From JBOGZD01 sp050697155 (GTDB taxonomy: Bacteria; Actinomycetota; Thermoleophilia; Solirubrobacterales; 70-9): DNA of 19,907 nucleotides. Position 1 is the stretch's first letter. Every line of letters begins with the position of its first letter. The DNA lies in NCBI GenBank assembly GCA_050697155.1, contig JBOGZD010000051.1, positions 1 through 19,907 of the forward strand, in the 5' to 3' direction. Both the position numbers and the translations under genes were made by a program. The notes below the pieces were generated by a model. The model was not told where the DNA came from, searched no databases, and was given only the letters and a program-made list of their open reading frames with translations. Below, in pieces: positions 7,799 through 15,091 of the stretch.

Positions 7799-8383
7799 TC
7801 AGTGGTGCTCGATCACCCGGTCGACGATCTTGTAGTCCACGGCCTCCTCGGCGGACATGAAGTAGTCGCGCTCGGTGTCCTTGGTCACCTTGTCGAACGG
7901 CTGGCCGGTGTGCTTGGCGATGATCTCGTCGAGGCGCCGGCGCACGTCGATGATCTCCTTGGCGTGGATCTCGATATCGGTCGCCTGGCCCTGAAAGCCG
8001 GCCGAGACCTGGTGGATGAGGATCTTCGAGTTCGGGGTCGCCATCCGCTTGCCGTCGAAGCCGCCCGCGAGCAGCAGCGCCCCCATGCTCATCGCGACGC
8101 CGACGCAGATCGTCTGCACGTCGGGCTTGATGTACTGCATCGTGTCGTAGACGGCCAGCCCCGCGTACACCGAGCCGCCCGGCGAGTTGATGTAGATCGA
8201 GACGTCCTTGTCGGGGTCCTCGGACTCGAGGTGGATGAGCTGGGCGACGACGAGATTGGCGATGTCCTCGGTGATCGGGGTGCCGAGAAAGATGATCCGC
8301 TCGTTGAGCAGCCGCGAGTAGATGTCGAACGCGCGCTCGCCGCGCGACGTCTGCTCGACCACCATCGGAACCAGGGGGCTCAT
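7799..8383 (-). CDS. clpP: ATP-dependent Clp protease proteolytic subunit ClpP
   Basis: A 194-residue serine protease that forms the tetradecameric chamber fed by ClpX or ClpC. The catalytic triad is readable by alignment with E. coli ClpP: Ser99 in AMSMGALLLAGG, His124 in ILIHQV, and Asp173 in KDTERDYF. The N-terminus (MSPLVPMVVEQTSRGERAFDIYSRLL) matches a mature ClpP and implies little or no propeptide. The loop after the catalytic His reads HQVSAGFQGQATDIEI, not the common HQPLGG. It starts 21 bp after the tig stop, so tig-clpP is probably one transcript. No strong Shine-Dalgarno precedes the ATG. Confidence 0.97.
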   Translation of the reverse strand: MSPLVPMVVEQTSRGERAFDIYSRLLNERIIFLGTPITEDIANLVVAQLIHLESEDPDKDVSIYINSPGGSVYAGLAVYDTMQYIKPDVQTICVGVAMSMGALLLAGGFDGKRMATPNSKILIHQVSAGFQGQATDIEIHAKEIIDVRRRLDEIIAKHTGQPFDKVTKDTERDYFMSAEEAVDYKIVDRVIEHH

Positions 8384-8404
8384 CGAGGCGCCAGTCTATA
8401 GAGG

Positions 8405-9823
8405 TCAGTCACGCTGCCCGGGGGTCCAGAGCTCGCCCGGCTTCGCGCCCGGCTCGACCGCGGCGCCCTCGCCCTCCGCCCGCTCGGCCTCCTCCTTGTC
8501 CGGCGTCCAGAGCTTGTCGCGGGCGGTGGCTTGGTCGAGCGGGATCGGCCTCGCGTTCTCTGCGACCAGGTCGGCGGCCTTGCGCAGCCGGACCTCGTCG
8601 CGCAGCAGGTTGTCGCGGCCGGCGTCGCGCAGGCGGGCGAGCAGCCTCTCGGGCGCGTTCTTGCCCTCGCCCGGGCCGAGTGCCTCGAGCAGCTCGTCGT
8701 CGGAGACCTCGATCCCCGCGGCGTCGGCGACCGCCGCCAGGGTCGCCTCGCGGCGCAGCGCCCGCTCGGCGTCCTCCTCGGCGTCGGTTACCAGCTGCTC
8801 GCGGTCCTTGCCCTGCATCTGAGCGTAGGCCTGCGGGCTGACGCCGCGGGCTTCCAGCGAGCGCTCGATCCGCTCCCACATCTCGTGCGCGCGGGCGTGG
8901 ACGAGCTCGTGCGGGACCTCGATCGACGCTGCCGCGGCGGCCGCGTCGACCGCCGCCTCGCGGAACTCGGCCTCGCCGCGGCGGGCGAGCGCCTCCCCGA
9001 TCCGCTCGCGCAGGTGGGCGCGCAGCTCGTCGAGGGTGTCGAACTCCGAGGCCTCGGCGGCGAAGTCGTCGTCGAGCTCGGGCAGGTCCTTCTCGCGCAC
9101 CTCCTTCACGGCGACCGCGAAGGTCGCCGTCTTGCCGGCGATGTCCTGCGGCTGGTGATCGTCGGGGAAGGTGACCTCGACCGTGCGCTCGTCCCCGGCG
9201 GCGGCCCCGGTGAGCGCGGCGTCGAACTCCTCGATCAGCCCCTCGCCCCCGAGCTCGACCAGGAAGTCGCGCGCCTCGGAGCCCTCGAACGGCTCACCGT
9301 CGATCGTCGCCGAGTAGTCGATCAGCACCGCGTCGCCGTCGGCGGCCGGGCGCTCGACCGGGTTGAGGCTGGCCGAGCCCTCCCGCACGCGGTGGAGCTC
9401 GGCGTCGATCAGCTCGTCGGGGACCTCGGCGTCCGCTCGCCCGACCTCGAGCCCGCGGTACTCGCCGAGCTCCGCCCGGGGCCGCACGCCGACCTCGATC
9501 GTGAACTCGAGCGGCTCGCCCTCGCCGGGGAGGTCGGAGACGTCGAGCTGCGGATCGCCGATCGGGGTGACCCCGGCCTCGAGCAGGGCGCGCTCGTACC
9601 ACTCGGGCAGCGAGTCGCGAAGCGCCTGCTCGAGCACGGCCTCGCGCCCGACCCGCTGGATCACGAACTGCGGCGGCACCTTGCCCTTGCGAAAGCCGGG
9701 CATGCGCATCTCGTTCGCGAGCGTCTTCGCGGCACGGTCGACCCGGTTCGCGAGCGCGTCGGGCTCGATCCCGACGTCGACCCGGACCCGGGACTCGGGC
9801 AGCTCTGTGACCGTGGTCTTCAT
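8405..9823 (-). CDS. tig: Trigger factor (ribosome-associated chaperone / prolyl isomerase)
   Basis: A 472-residue protein that binds the ribosome exit tunnel and shields nascent chains. The ribosome-docking signature GFRKGK is at residues 43-48. The FKBP-type prolyl isomerase domain spans about 160-245 (DGDAVLIDYSATIDGEPFEG onward), and the helical substrate-binding C-terminal domain follows. It is about 40 residues longer than E. coli Tig. The extra acidic tail carries two copies of an LWTP motif (DKLWTPDKEE and GELWTPGQRD, the latter at the very end). The ATG overlaps the stop codon of the preceding 41-aa gene (ATGA), so translation is probably coupled. clpP follows after 21 bp. Confidence 0.96.
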   Translation of the reverse strand: MKTTVTELPESRVRVDVGIEPDALANRVDRAAKTLANEMRMPGFRKGKVPPQFVIQRVGREAVLEQALRDSLPEWYERALLEAGVTPIGDPQLDVSDLPGEGEPLEFTIEVGVRPRAELGEYRGLEVGRADAEVPDELIDAELHRVREGSASLNPVERPAADGDAVLIDYSATIDGEPFEGSEARDFLVELGGEGLIEEFDAALTGAAAGDERTVEVTFPDDHQPQDIAGKTATFAVAVKEVREKDLPELDDDFAAEASEFDTLDELRAHLRERIGEALARRGEAEFREAAVDAAAAAASIEVPHELVHARAHEMWERIERSLEARGVSPQAYAQMQGKDREQLVTDAEEDAERALRREATLAAVADAAGIEVSDDELLEALGPGEGKNAPERLLARLRDAGRDNLLRDEVRLRKAADLVAENARPIPLDQATARDKLWTPDKEEAERAEGEGAAVEPGAKPGELWTPGQRD

Positions 9824-9945
9824 CGGCGGCTGAGCTTACTCAGCGCCCACCGCCCCCACGCGGCGCCGAGGTCCCAGAAGAAGGCGACCACCCTGCCGAC
9901 CGGCCCGGTGAGCAGCCAGGCCGCGAACCGCTCGGCCCTGCTCAC
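9820..9945 (-). CDS. Small 41-aa protein between speE-like gene and tig, hypothetical
   Basis: A 41-codon frame starting at GTG 9945-9943, which overlaps the TGA of the upstream spermidine-synthase-like gene (GTGA). It ends in a TGA that overlaps the tig ATG (ATGA). The protein (opening MSRAERFAAWLLTGPVGR, ending SKLSRR) has a hydrophobic/aromatic middle containing FFWDLGAAWGRW and basic ends. It suggests one short membrane-associated or amphipathic helix pair. Filling a gap exactly, with overlaps on both sides, is strong evidence that it is translated. I do not recognise a function. The double overlap could serve simply to couple tig translation to the upstream gene. Confidence 0.6.
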   Translation of the reverse strand: MSRAERFAAWLLTGPVGRVVAFFWDLGAAWGRWALSKLSRR

Positions 9946-11435
9946 TCGTCGCTCGCGTAGCCGAGGATCGAGCGGTCGATCAGCCATTCGACCGGGGCGC
10001 GGTCGTCGGTGTACACGGCGCCGCCGTCGAGCCGCTCGCCCGTGCGCGCCGCCTCGATCCGGGCGAGGCTGCGCAGCCCCGGCGGCAAGTCCCGGGCGGC
10101 TGCCTCGAGCCGCTCGGCCGAGGCCGGGGCCGCGGTGCCGACCAGCAGGGTGTTGGTGGGCTCGATCGGGTCGCGGAGCACGGTCGGGAACACCTCGGCC
10201 ATCGTCCGGCCGAGCACCCGCTCGAGGTCGTCGTTGCCCTCCGGATGGCCGGCGTTGACGATCACCACCCCGCCAGGGGCCAGCCGGTCGCGGGCGAGCT
10301 CGAAGAACTCGGTGGTCGCCAGGTAGAAGGGGATGTAGGGCTGGCGGTAGGCATCGACCATGATCACGTCGTAGCCGCCGTCGGAGCGCCGCAGCCATGG
10401 GCGGGCGTCCTCGTTGTGGACGGTCAGGTTCGGGTTCGAGCCCATGTCGAAGTACTCGTTGCCGACCTCTTCGAGCTCGGGGTCGATCTCGACCCCGTCG
10501 ACCTCGGTCGCACCGAAGAAGTGGCCGTACGCCCGGGCGGTGGTGCCGGCCGCGTTGCCGAGGATCGCGATCCGCTCCGGCGGCGCGCTCAGGGCCGCGA
10601 ACGGAAGCACCAGGTAGCCGTCCCAGACGTCGCCGGTGAGGAAGGTGCCCGGCCGGTAGAGCGAGTGCACCGCCTGGCCCTCGTTGAGCTCGAGCAGCCG
10701 GTCGCCGTCGTCCTGCTCGACCACGCGGATGTATTGCTGCTCGGAGTCGGCCTCGAAAAGGACCTCTCCCTCGTCGGTCGCCTTCAGCGTCCCGACCGGG
10801 AGCGCGATCGCGCCCGCGAGCGCCACCGGCAGCGCGATGTAGCGCCAGCCGAGCCCGGCGGCGGCGACGAGCGCGATCGCGAGCGCGAAGACGAGAAAGG
10901 TTCGCTGGGTGCCGACGAACGGGATCAGGACCAGGGCCGACAGCAGCGTGCCCAGCAACGAGCCGGCGGTCGAGATCGCGTACAGCCGACCCGCGACCCG
11001 GCCCGAGTGCTCGACGTCGGGGACGGCGATGCGGATCGCCCAGGGCGAGGCGGTCCCCAGCAGCACGACCGGGATCGCGATCAGGAACAGGACGGCGAAC
11101 AGCGAGCCGACGAAGGCGCCGGCCTCGACCTCATCGAGCGCATCGACGGAGAGGTCGAAGAACGGCTGCGCGACCAGCGGCACGAGCGCGAGCAGGATCG
11201 CGGCCGCGAGCACGACCAGACAGAGCTCGCGGACGCGCGCGTAGCGGTCGCCGAGGCGCCCGCCGAGCCAGTAGCCGATCGAGAGCGCGACCAGCACCAC
11301 CCCGATCGTGTTCGCCCAGACGATCGTCGAGGCGCCGAAGAACGGCGCCATCAGCCGGACCGCGGCGATCTCGGCGCCGAGACTGGCGGTGCCGACGACG
11401 AAGACGAGCAGGTAGAGGTAGCGGTTGGAGCTCAA
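9942..11435 (-). CDS. Membrane-fused spermidine-synthase-like protein
   Basis: A 497-residue fusion. The N-terminal ~215 residues hold about seven hydrophobic helices, starting YLYLLVFVVGTASLGAEIAAV. The C-terminal part has a class I methyltransferase/polyamine-synthase fold: IAILGNAAGTTARAYGHF as the cofactor loop, then VDGVEIDPELEEVG and YDVIMVDAYRQPYIPFYL. This matches the fused MFS/spermidine-synthase family, whose substrate is mostly unknown; true spermidine synthesis should not be assumed. The start is TTG 11435 with no recognisable SD. It lies at the end of a four-copy heptanucleotide repeat, so the exact start is uncertain. ctaG-like lies upstream by 58 bp; the 41-aa gene and tig follow with overlaps. 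Confidence 0.87.
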   Translation of the reverse strand: MSSNRYLYLLVFVVGTASLGAEIAAVRLMAPFFGASTIVWANTIGVVLVALSIGYWLGGRLGDRYARVRELCLVVLAAAILLALVPLVAQPFFDLSVDALDEVEAGAFVGSLFAVLFLIAIPVVLLGTASPWAIRIAVPDVEHSGRVAGRLYAISTAGSLLGTLLSALVLIPFVGTQRTFLVFALAIALVAAAGLGWRYIALPVALAGAIALPVGTLKATDEGEVLFEADSEQQYIRVVEQDDGDRLLELNEGQAVHSLYRPGTFLTGDVWDGYLVLPFAALSAPPERIAILGNAAGTTARAYGHFFGATEVDGVEIDPELEEVGNEYFDMGSNPNLTVHNEDARPWLRRSDGGYDVIMVDAYRQPYIPFYLATTEFFELARDRLAPGGVVIVNAGHPEGNDDLERVLGRTMAEVFPTVLRDPIEPTNTLLVGTAAPASAERLEAAARDLPPGLRSLARIEAARTGERLDGGAVYTDDRAPVEWLIDRSILGYASDE

Positions 11436-11462
11436 GTCGCCAGTCGCCAGTCGCCAGTCGCC
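11435..11462. repeat. Four-copy heptanucleotide tandem repeat (AGTCGCC)4
   Basis: Four exact tandem copies of AGTCGCC fill 11435-11462. The first base of the repeat is also the first base of the TTG start codon of the minus-strand spermidine-synthase-like gene. Seven is not a multiple of three, so a gain or loss of one unit would move any upstream-initiated frame and change spacing to the ribosome. Confidence 0.85.
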
Positions 11463-11466
11463 AGGT

Positions 11467-11483
11467 CCACGCTCGAAGCGTGG
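11467..11483. promoter_or_regulatory. Tight hairpin between ctaG-like and speE-like genes
   Basis: CCACGCT (11467-11473) and AGCGTGG (11477-11483) form a perfect 7-bp stem with a 3-base loop, 10 bp past the ctaG-like stop. No T-run follows on the minus strand, so it is a weak terminator candidate. It may stabilise or partly attenuate the transcript before the heptamer repeat. Confidence 0.4.
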
Positions 11484-11493
11484 CCGATCGCGC

Positions 11494-12381
11494 TCAAGAA
11501 CGCTTCAATCTCTCCTCCAGCCGCGCCGCCTGGCCGGCGGCGACGGCGCGGTCGGCGCGCCCCTCGTCGAGGGCGACACCCCGCTCGCGGGCGAGGTCGA
11601 GCAGCCGCTGCTTCTCGGTGTCGCGCTCGGCCCAGCGCAGCAGCACCCAGCTCAGCACCGCCAGGGTGACCAGGCCGCCCTCGGCCATCATGATCGCGCC
11701 GGCGATCCCCTGGTCGGTGAGCGGGTCGATCCCCCAGTAGGCCTCGCCCTCCTCGTAGACGGGATAGAGGACCGTCCCCGACCACATCAGCACGTTGCCC
11801 AGGCCGGCCGCGGCGAGCCGCGCGATCCCGGTGTAGGCGAGCTGGGCGCCGCCGCCGAACCAGGACGGGACCGGAAGCGGGCCGGCGACGGGCATCCAGA
11901 GCGCGATCCCGAAGCCGATGAAGCAGGCGTGCTGGAGCGCGTGCACCGCCTCGTTGGTGACCGCGCCCTCATAGAGGGCCGGAATGTGCCAGGCGAGCAG
12001 GCTCACGATCCACAGCGGCAGCGCCACCGCTGGCAGGGCGAGCACCTGGAGGCGACCGACGAAACGGATACCGAGCACCGGCGCGAGGACCGATCGCGTC
12101 AGCCCGAGCACGATCAGCAGCGCCGCGAGGTCGCCGATCACCAGGTGCTGGATCATGTGCGCGAGCACCAGCTCCTCCCCGAGATGGGCGGCCGGCGAGG
12201 CAAACGCGACGGCGATCAGCACCAGGCCGGAGCCGAAGCAGGCAAGCCGCCAGCGCGAAACCGGCCTGCCCTCGCGCGCAAGCGACGTGGCCCGCAGCGC
12301 GTACGCGGTGCCGATCGCAGTCAGGCCGGCGAGCTGCAGCGGCTCGAACGCTCCGCCGCCCACGTGCGCGAGCGGGATCAC
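11494..12381 (-). CDS. CtaG-type cytochrome c oxidase assembly membrane protein
   Basis: A 295-residue polytopic membrane protein with about seven hydrophobic segments. The histidine motifs typical of the caa3-type assembly family (CtaG of the Bacillus type) are present: LAHMIQHLVIGDLAALL, then AWHIPALYEGAV and HALQHACFIGFGIALWMPV. The family is thought to help mature the copper-containing oxidase in the membrane. The last ~50 residues are charged, cytosolic and helical (RWAERDTEKQRLLDLARERG). No oxidase subunit genes are nearby, so the role rests on family similarity. The start ATG 12381 gives a short N-terminus before the first helix. Confidence 0.85.
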   Translation of the reverse strand: MIPLAHVGGGAFEPLQLAGLTAIGTAYALRATSLAREGRPVSRWRLACFGSGLVLIAVAFASPAAHLGEELVLAHMIQHLVIGDLAALLIVLGLTRSVLAPVLGIRFVGRLQVLALPAVALPLWIVSLLAWHIPALYEGAVTNEAVHALQHACFIGFGIALWMPVAGPLPVPSWFGGGAQLAYTGIARLAAAGLGNVLMWSGTVLYPVYEEGEAYWGIDPLTDQGIAGAIMMAEGGLVTLAVLSWVLLRWAERDTEKQRLLDLARERGVALDEGRADRAVAAGQAARLEERLKRS

Positions 12382-12433
12382 GGATCCAGCCTAGCTGGGG
12401 CGAGCGGCCGTCCGGGGGGTTTGGCGCCCGGCC

Positions 12434-13027
12434 CTACAGCCAGTGGATGCGGCGGAAGAAACGGTGGAGGGTCGTGATCGCCGCCACCATCAGCGCCAGC
12501 GCCAGCGGGTAGCCCCAGGCCTCGTCGAGCTCCGGCATCTCGGCGAAGTTCATCCCCCAGATCGAGGCGAGGAAGGTGGGAACGGCGATGATCGCCGCCC
12601 AGGCCGAGATCGTGCGCACGACCTCGTTCTGCTTCACGCTCAGCAGCGCCAGGTTGGCCTCCAGGATCGAGGTCAGCAGCTCCCGCTGGCCGGTGACCTG
12701 CTCGTCGACCCGGCGGGCGTGGTCGGCGACGTCGCGGAAGTAGCGCCGTAGCTGCTCGTCCATGTTCGGGAAGGCGCCGCGCTCGAGCGCGTGCAGCGGC
12801 GACAGCAGCGGAAACACCGCACGGTGGAACTCGATCACCTCTCGCTTGAGGAAGTAGATCCGCTGCGTGGAGTCGGCGCGTTCGCTGAAGATCTCGGCCT
12901 CGACCTCCTCGATGTCGTTCTCGATCCCGTCGACGACCGGCAGGTAGTCGTCGACGACCAGCTCGCCGACCTCGACCCCGAAGCTCTCGACCACGTCGCC
13001 GACGGTCAGGCCCGAGTCCTCGACCAC
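12434..13027 (-). CDS. CorA-family Mg2+ transporter C-terminal half, fused to HD-domain remnant
   Basis: The longest frame with a standard start is GTG 13027 (197 aa). From ~residue 29 it is the C-terminal half of CorA: the long stalk helix (DDYLPVVDGIENDIEEVEAE), the PLLSPLHALERG region, the TM1 pore helix ending in the ion-selectivity motif GMNF (IWGMNF), a short acidic loop, and TM2 ending in a basic tail (RFFRRIHW). A normal CorA has ~150 more N-terminal residues forming the cytoplasmic funnel; these are absent. Instead, residues 1-28 continue upstream, in the same open frame, into an HD-domain sequence with no start codon (see 12956-13218). The protein may be a defective fusion or a short CorA-like channel. 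Function is uncertain. Confidence 0.7.
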   Translation of the reverse strand: MVEDSGLTVGDVVESFGVEVGELVVDDYLPVVDGIENDIEEVEAEIFSERADSTQRIYFLKREVIEFHRAVFPLLSPLHALERGAFPNMDEQLRRYFRDVADHARRVDEQVTGQRELLTSILEANLALLSVKQNEVVRTISAWAAIIAVPTFLASIWGMNFAEMPELDEAWGYPLALALMVAAITTLHRFFRRIHWL

Positions 13028-13218
13028 GTCGTGGAGCAGGCCCGCGACGATCGTCGGCTCGCCGGCGCCCTGCTCGTGCAGCAGCTCGGCGACCTGGACC
13101 GGATGGTCGAGGTACGGCCTTCCACCGCCGCCGCGGGTCTGGCCCGCGTGCGCCTCGCGGCGACGAAGAAGGCGAGGCTGAGCGGCTCGGAGGCGAGGAC
13201 GAACGCCGGCGGCTCCAC
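12956..13218 (-). pseudogene. Truncated, frameshifted RelA/SpoT-type HD-domain fragment fused to corA
   Basis: The frame read through to CorA encodes HAGQTRGGGGRPYLDHPVQV, then AGLLHDVVED and VVESFGVEVGELV. This is the N-terminal part of a (p)ppGpp-hydrolase-type HD domain, with the PYLDHP histidine and the HDVVED signature. The later conserved Asp/Asn region (as in KLADRxxN) is missing because the sequence passes straight into the CorA stalk at ~12956. At the 5' end, the family-like start (from GTG 13218, SEPLSLAFFVAA) is in another frame. Adding one base near 13156/13157 would restore a continuous AFFVAAEAHAGQTR. So both a deletion fusion and a single-base frameshift are present. A sequencing error could explain the frameshift but not the fusion. 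Confidence 0.7.
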
Positions 13219-13252
13219 TCGGCCGGACTCTATCCCCCGTCGCCGAGTCTCG

Positions 13253-13834
13253 CTACTGCGCCGGCGCCGGGGGCGGCTGGCTGAACTGGACCTGGGGCGC
13301 CTCGCGCTCGGCGGCGTCGGTGATCTCGAAGAAGTCGCGGTCCTCGAACCCCCCGGTTCCGGCGACGATCGAGTTGGGGAACATCTGGATCTTGGTGTTG
13401 TAGGCCTGCACGTTGGAGTTGAAGATCCGCCGCGACGCCTGGATCTCGTCCTCGAGCTCGGAGAGGTTGCGCGAGAGCTGCTGGAAGTTCTCGGTTGCGC
13501 GCAGGTCGGGATAGTTCTCCGCGATCGCCCGCAGGTCGCCGAGCGCGGCGGTCAGCGCCCCTTCGGCGCGCCCGGACTCGCCGGGGCCCGAAGCCCGCAT
13601 CGCGTCGGCGCGTGCGTCGGTCACCTTCTGGAAGGTCTGCTGCTCGTGCTGCGCGTAGCCCTTCACGGCCTCGACCAGGTTCGGGACCAGGTCGTGGCGG
13701 CGCTTGAGCTGCACGTCGATCCCCGACCACGCCTCGTCGACGCGGTTGCGCGATCCGATGATCGAGTTGCGGATCAGGATGAAGATCAGTGCCACCAGGA
13801 CGACGACGCCGATTGCGATCCAGACTGCAGTCAT
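13253..13834 (-). CDS. lemA: LemA family protein
   Basis: A 193-residue protein with one N-terminal transmembrane helix (residues ~4-22, then RNSIIGSRNRVDEAW). A helical-bundle LemA domain follows, with the signature KRRHDLVPNLVEAVKGYA, a long central helix, RRIFNSNVQAYNTKIQMFP and a final GFEDRDFFEI. The C-terminal tail is Pro/Gln-rich. LemA proteins are widespread membrane-anchored proteins of unclear biochemical role, often near HtpX- or DUF-type membrane genes; none is seen here. The ATG 13834 is preceded by purine-rich GGAGAGGTCGGAGGG. The downstream fused HD-CorA frame opens directly after the lemA stop. Confidence 0.9.
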   Translation of the reverse strand: MTAVWIAIGVVVLVALIFILIRNSIIGSRNRVDEAWSGIDVQLKRRHDLVPNLVEAVKGYAQHEQQTFQKVTDARADAMRASGPGESGRAEGALTAALGDLRAIAENYPDLRATENFQQLSRNLSELEDEIQASRRIFNSNVQAYNTKIQMFPNSIVAGTGGFEDRDFFEITDAAEREAPQVQFSQPPPAPAQ

Positions 13835-13973
13835 AACCCTCCGACCTCTCCTTCGGTGGTTGGCGTTCCTTGAAGCTGCGCGGTCGGCACAACCCTACTC
13901 GCCGCCGCCGGGGGGCGTTAGGGGGCGCGCGTCGGTCGCGGGCTCACCAAGGTGCGGCCACGGACGCCCGCGC

Positions 13974-14600
13974 TCAGTCGCCGATCGCGCCCTCGAGCCG
14001 GAGCAGGAACTCCTTCATCTCGGGCCCGCCGCCGTAGTTGCCGATCTCGCCCCCCGCCCGCAGGACCCGGTGGCAGGGAATCACCAGCGGCAGCGGGTTG
14101 CGGCCCAGCGCCGTGCCGGCAGCGCGGTGGGCGCGGGGGTTGCCCGCCCAGGCCGCGACCTCGCCATAGCTTGCGGTGAGGCCGAACGGCAGCCTGCGCG
14201 CGGTCGCCCGCAGCACCCGGCGGTAGAAGCCGGCCGGGACCAGGCGCCAGTCGAGCTCGACGTCGAACCGCTGCCGGCGGCCGGCGAAGTACTCGTCGAG
14301 CTCGCGGCGCTCGCGGTCGAGCCGCGCCGGCAGCTCGAACACCCGGGGGGAGAGATCGCCGGCGAGCCGGGCGACCACGTCGTCGACCCGCTCGTTGGGC
14401 AGCGCGACCCGCACCAGGCCCCTGCCGGTGGCGGCGACGACCCCGGTACCCAGCGGCGAGTCGAAGGTCGCGTAGGCGACATCGGCGAGGCCCTCGCGGT
14501 CGGCGCGTTCGCCGAGCCGCAGGGCGGCATCGGCGGCCGCGTCGCACAGGTCGGTGCGCAGGGCACGCCGGATCGTGTTGGCGTCAGCGGTGGTCATCAT
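13974..14600 (-). CDS. ogt: Methylated-DNA-protein cysteine methyltransferase
   Basis: A suicide repair enzyme that moves the alkyl group from O6-alkylguanine to its own cysteine. The 208-residue protein has the acceptor motif PCHRV with Cys176, the N-terminal domain segment around VAYATFDSPLGTGVVAAT, the DNA-binding helix region (YGEVAAWAGNPRAHRAAGTA) and the closing GGEIGNYGGGPEMKEFLL with LEG. About 40 extra helical residues precede the usual start of the family domain. The ATG overlaps the stop of the ECF sigma gene (ATGATGA), indicating coupled translation. The pairing suggests the repair enzyme may be co-expressed with the sigma factor; a link to alkylation stress is inference. Confidence 0.93.
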   Translation of the reverse strand: MMTTADANTIRRALRTDLCDAAADAALRLGERADREGLADVAYATFDSPLGTGVVAATGRGLVRVALPNERVDDVVARLAGDLSPRVFELPARLDRERRELDEYFAGRRQRFDVELDWRLVPAGFYRRVLRATARRLPFGLTASYGEVAAWAGNPRAHRAAGTALGRNPLPLVIPCHRVLRAGGEIGNYGGGPEMKEFLLRLEGAIGD

Positions 14601-15091
14601 GGGACATCCTCTCTGTCGATCGTCGCGCGCAGGGCGCGGTGTGCGTCGGAGACCCGCCGGCGGGCGGCCTCCTCGGAGCAGTCGAGCGCCTCGCCGATCT
14701 CGCGGTAGGAGAGGTCGGCGGCGTAGCGAAGCGCCACTGCCGCCCGCTGCCCGGCGGGCAGGTCGGCGACGGCAGCCCAGATCTCTCCGGCTCCCTCACC
14801 CTCCCCGCCGTCCCGCGGGTCGCGGGCCGCCGGCTCCGGCGGCTGGGCCCGCGGCTCGGGTCGGCGGGCGCGGGCGCGATGGTGGTCGATCGCCTTGCGC
14901 CGGGCGATGGTCATCACCCAGGCGCGCGGATGGCGCCCGTCCATCCGCTCGTAGGCGCGAAGCGCGGCGATGAAGGTCTCCTGAAAGCAATCGTCGGCGT
15001 CGCTGGGGCCGACCATCGCGCGCAGGAACGCGAGCACCGGCTCGCGGTGCTCGTCGATGAAGGCCTGGAAGGGCGTGGCGGTGGCGCTCAT
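14597..15091 (-). CDS. ECF-type RNA polymerase sigma factor
   Basis: A 164-residue two-domain sigma-70 family protein. Region 2 runs from FQAFIDEHREPVLAFLRAMV through DADDCFQETFIAALRAY (region 2.2) to HPRAWVMTIARRKAIDHHR (region 2.3-2.4). After a Pro/Glu/Gly-rich linker, region 4 covers IWAAVADLPAGQRAAVALRY and the helix-turn-helix LSYREIGEALDCSEEAARRR. No zinc-finger anti-sigma gene follows; the next gene, overlapping by ATGA, is ogt. It is divergent from the secreted-protein genes at 15181 onward, with an 89-bp shared region holding an inverted repeat, so those genes are plausible targets. This last point is inference. Confidence 0.9.
   Translation of the reverse strand: MSATATPFQAFIDEHREPVLAFLRAMVGPSDADDCFQETFIAALRAYERMDGRHPRAWVMTIARRKAIDHHRARARRPEPRAQPPEPAARDPRDGGEGEGAGEIWAAVADLPAGQRAAVALRYAADLSYREIGEALDCSEEAARRRVSDAHRALRATIDREDVP

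Noticed and set aside
8531..11669. Long plus-strand frames (8531-10258, 10245-11669) opposite tig and the spermidine-synthase-like gene
   Set aside because: Composition is biased to Arg, Asp, Val and Gly, there is no recognisable domain, and the opposite strand holds well-defined genes.
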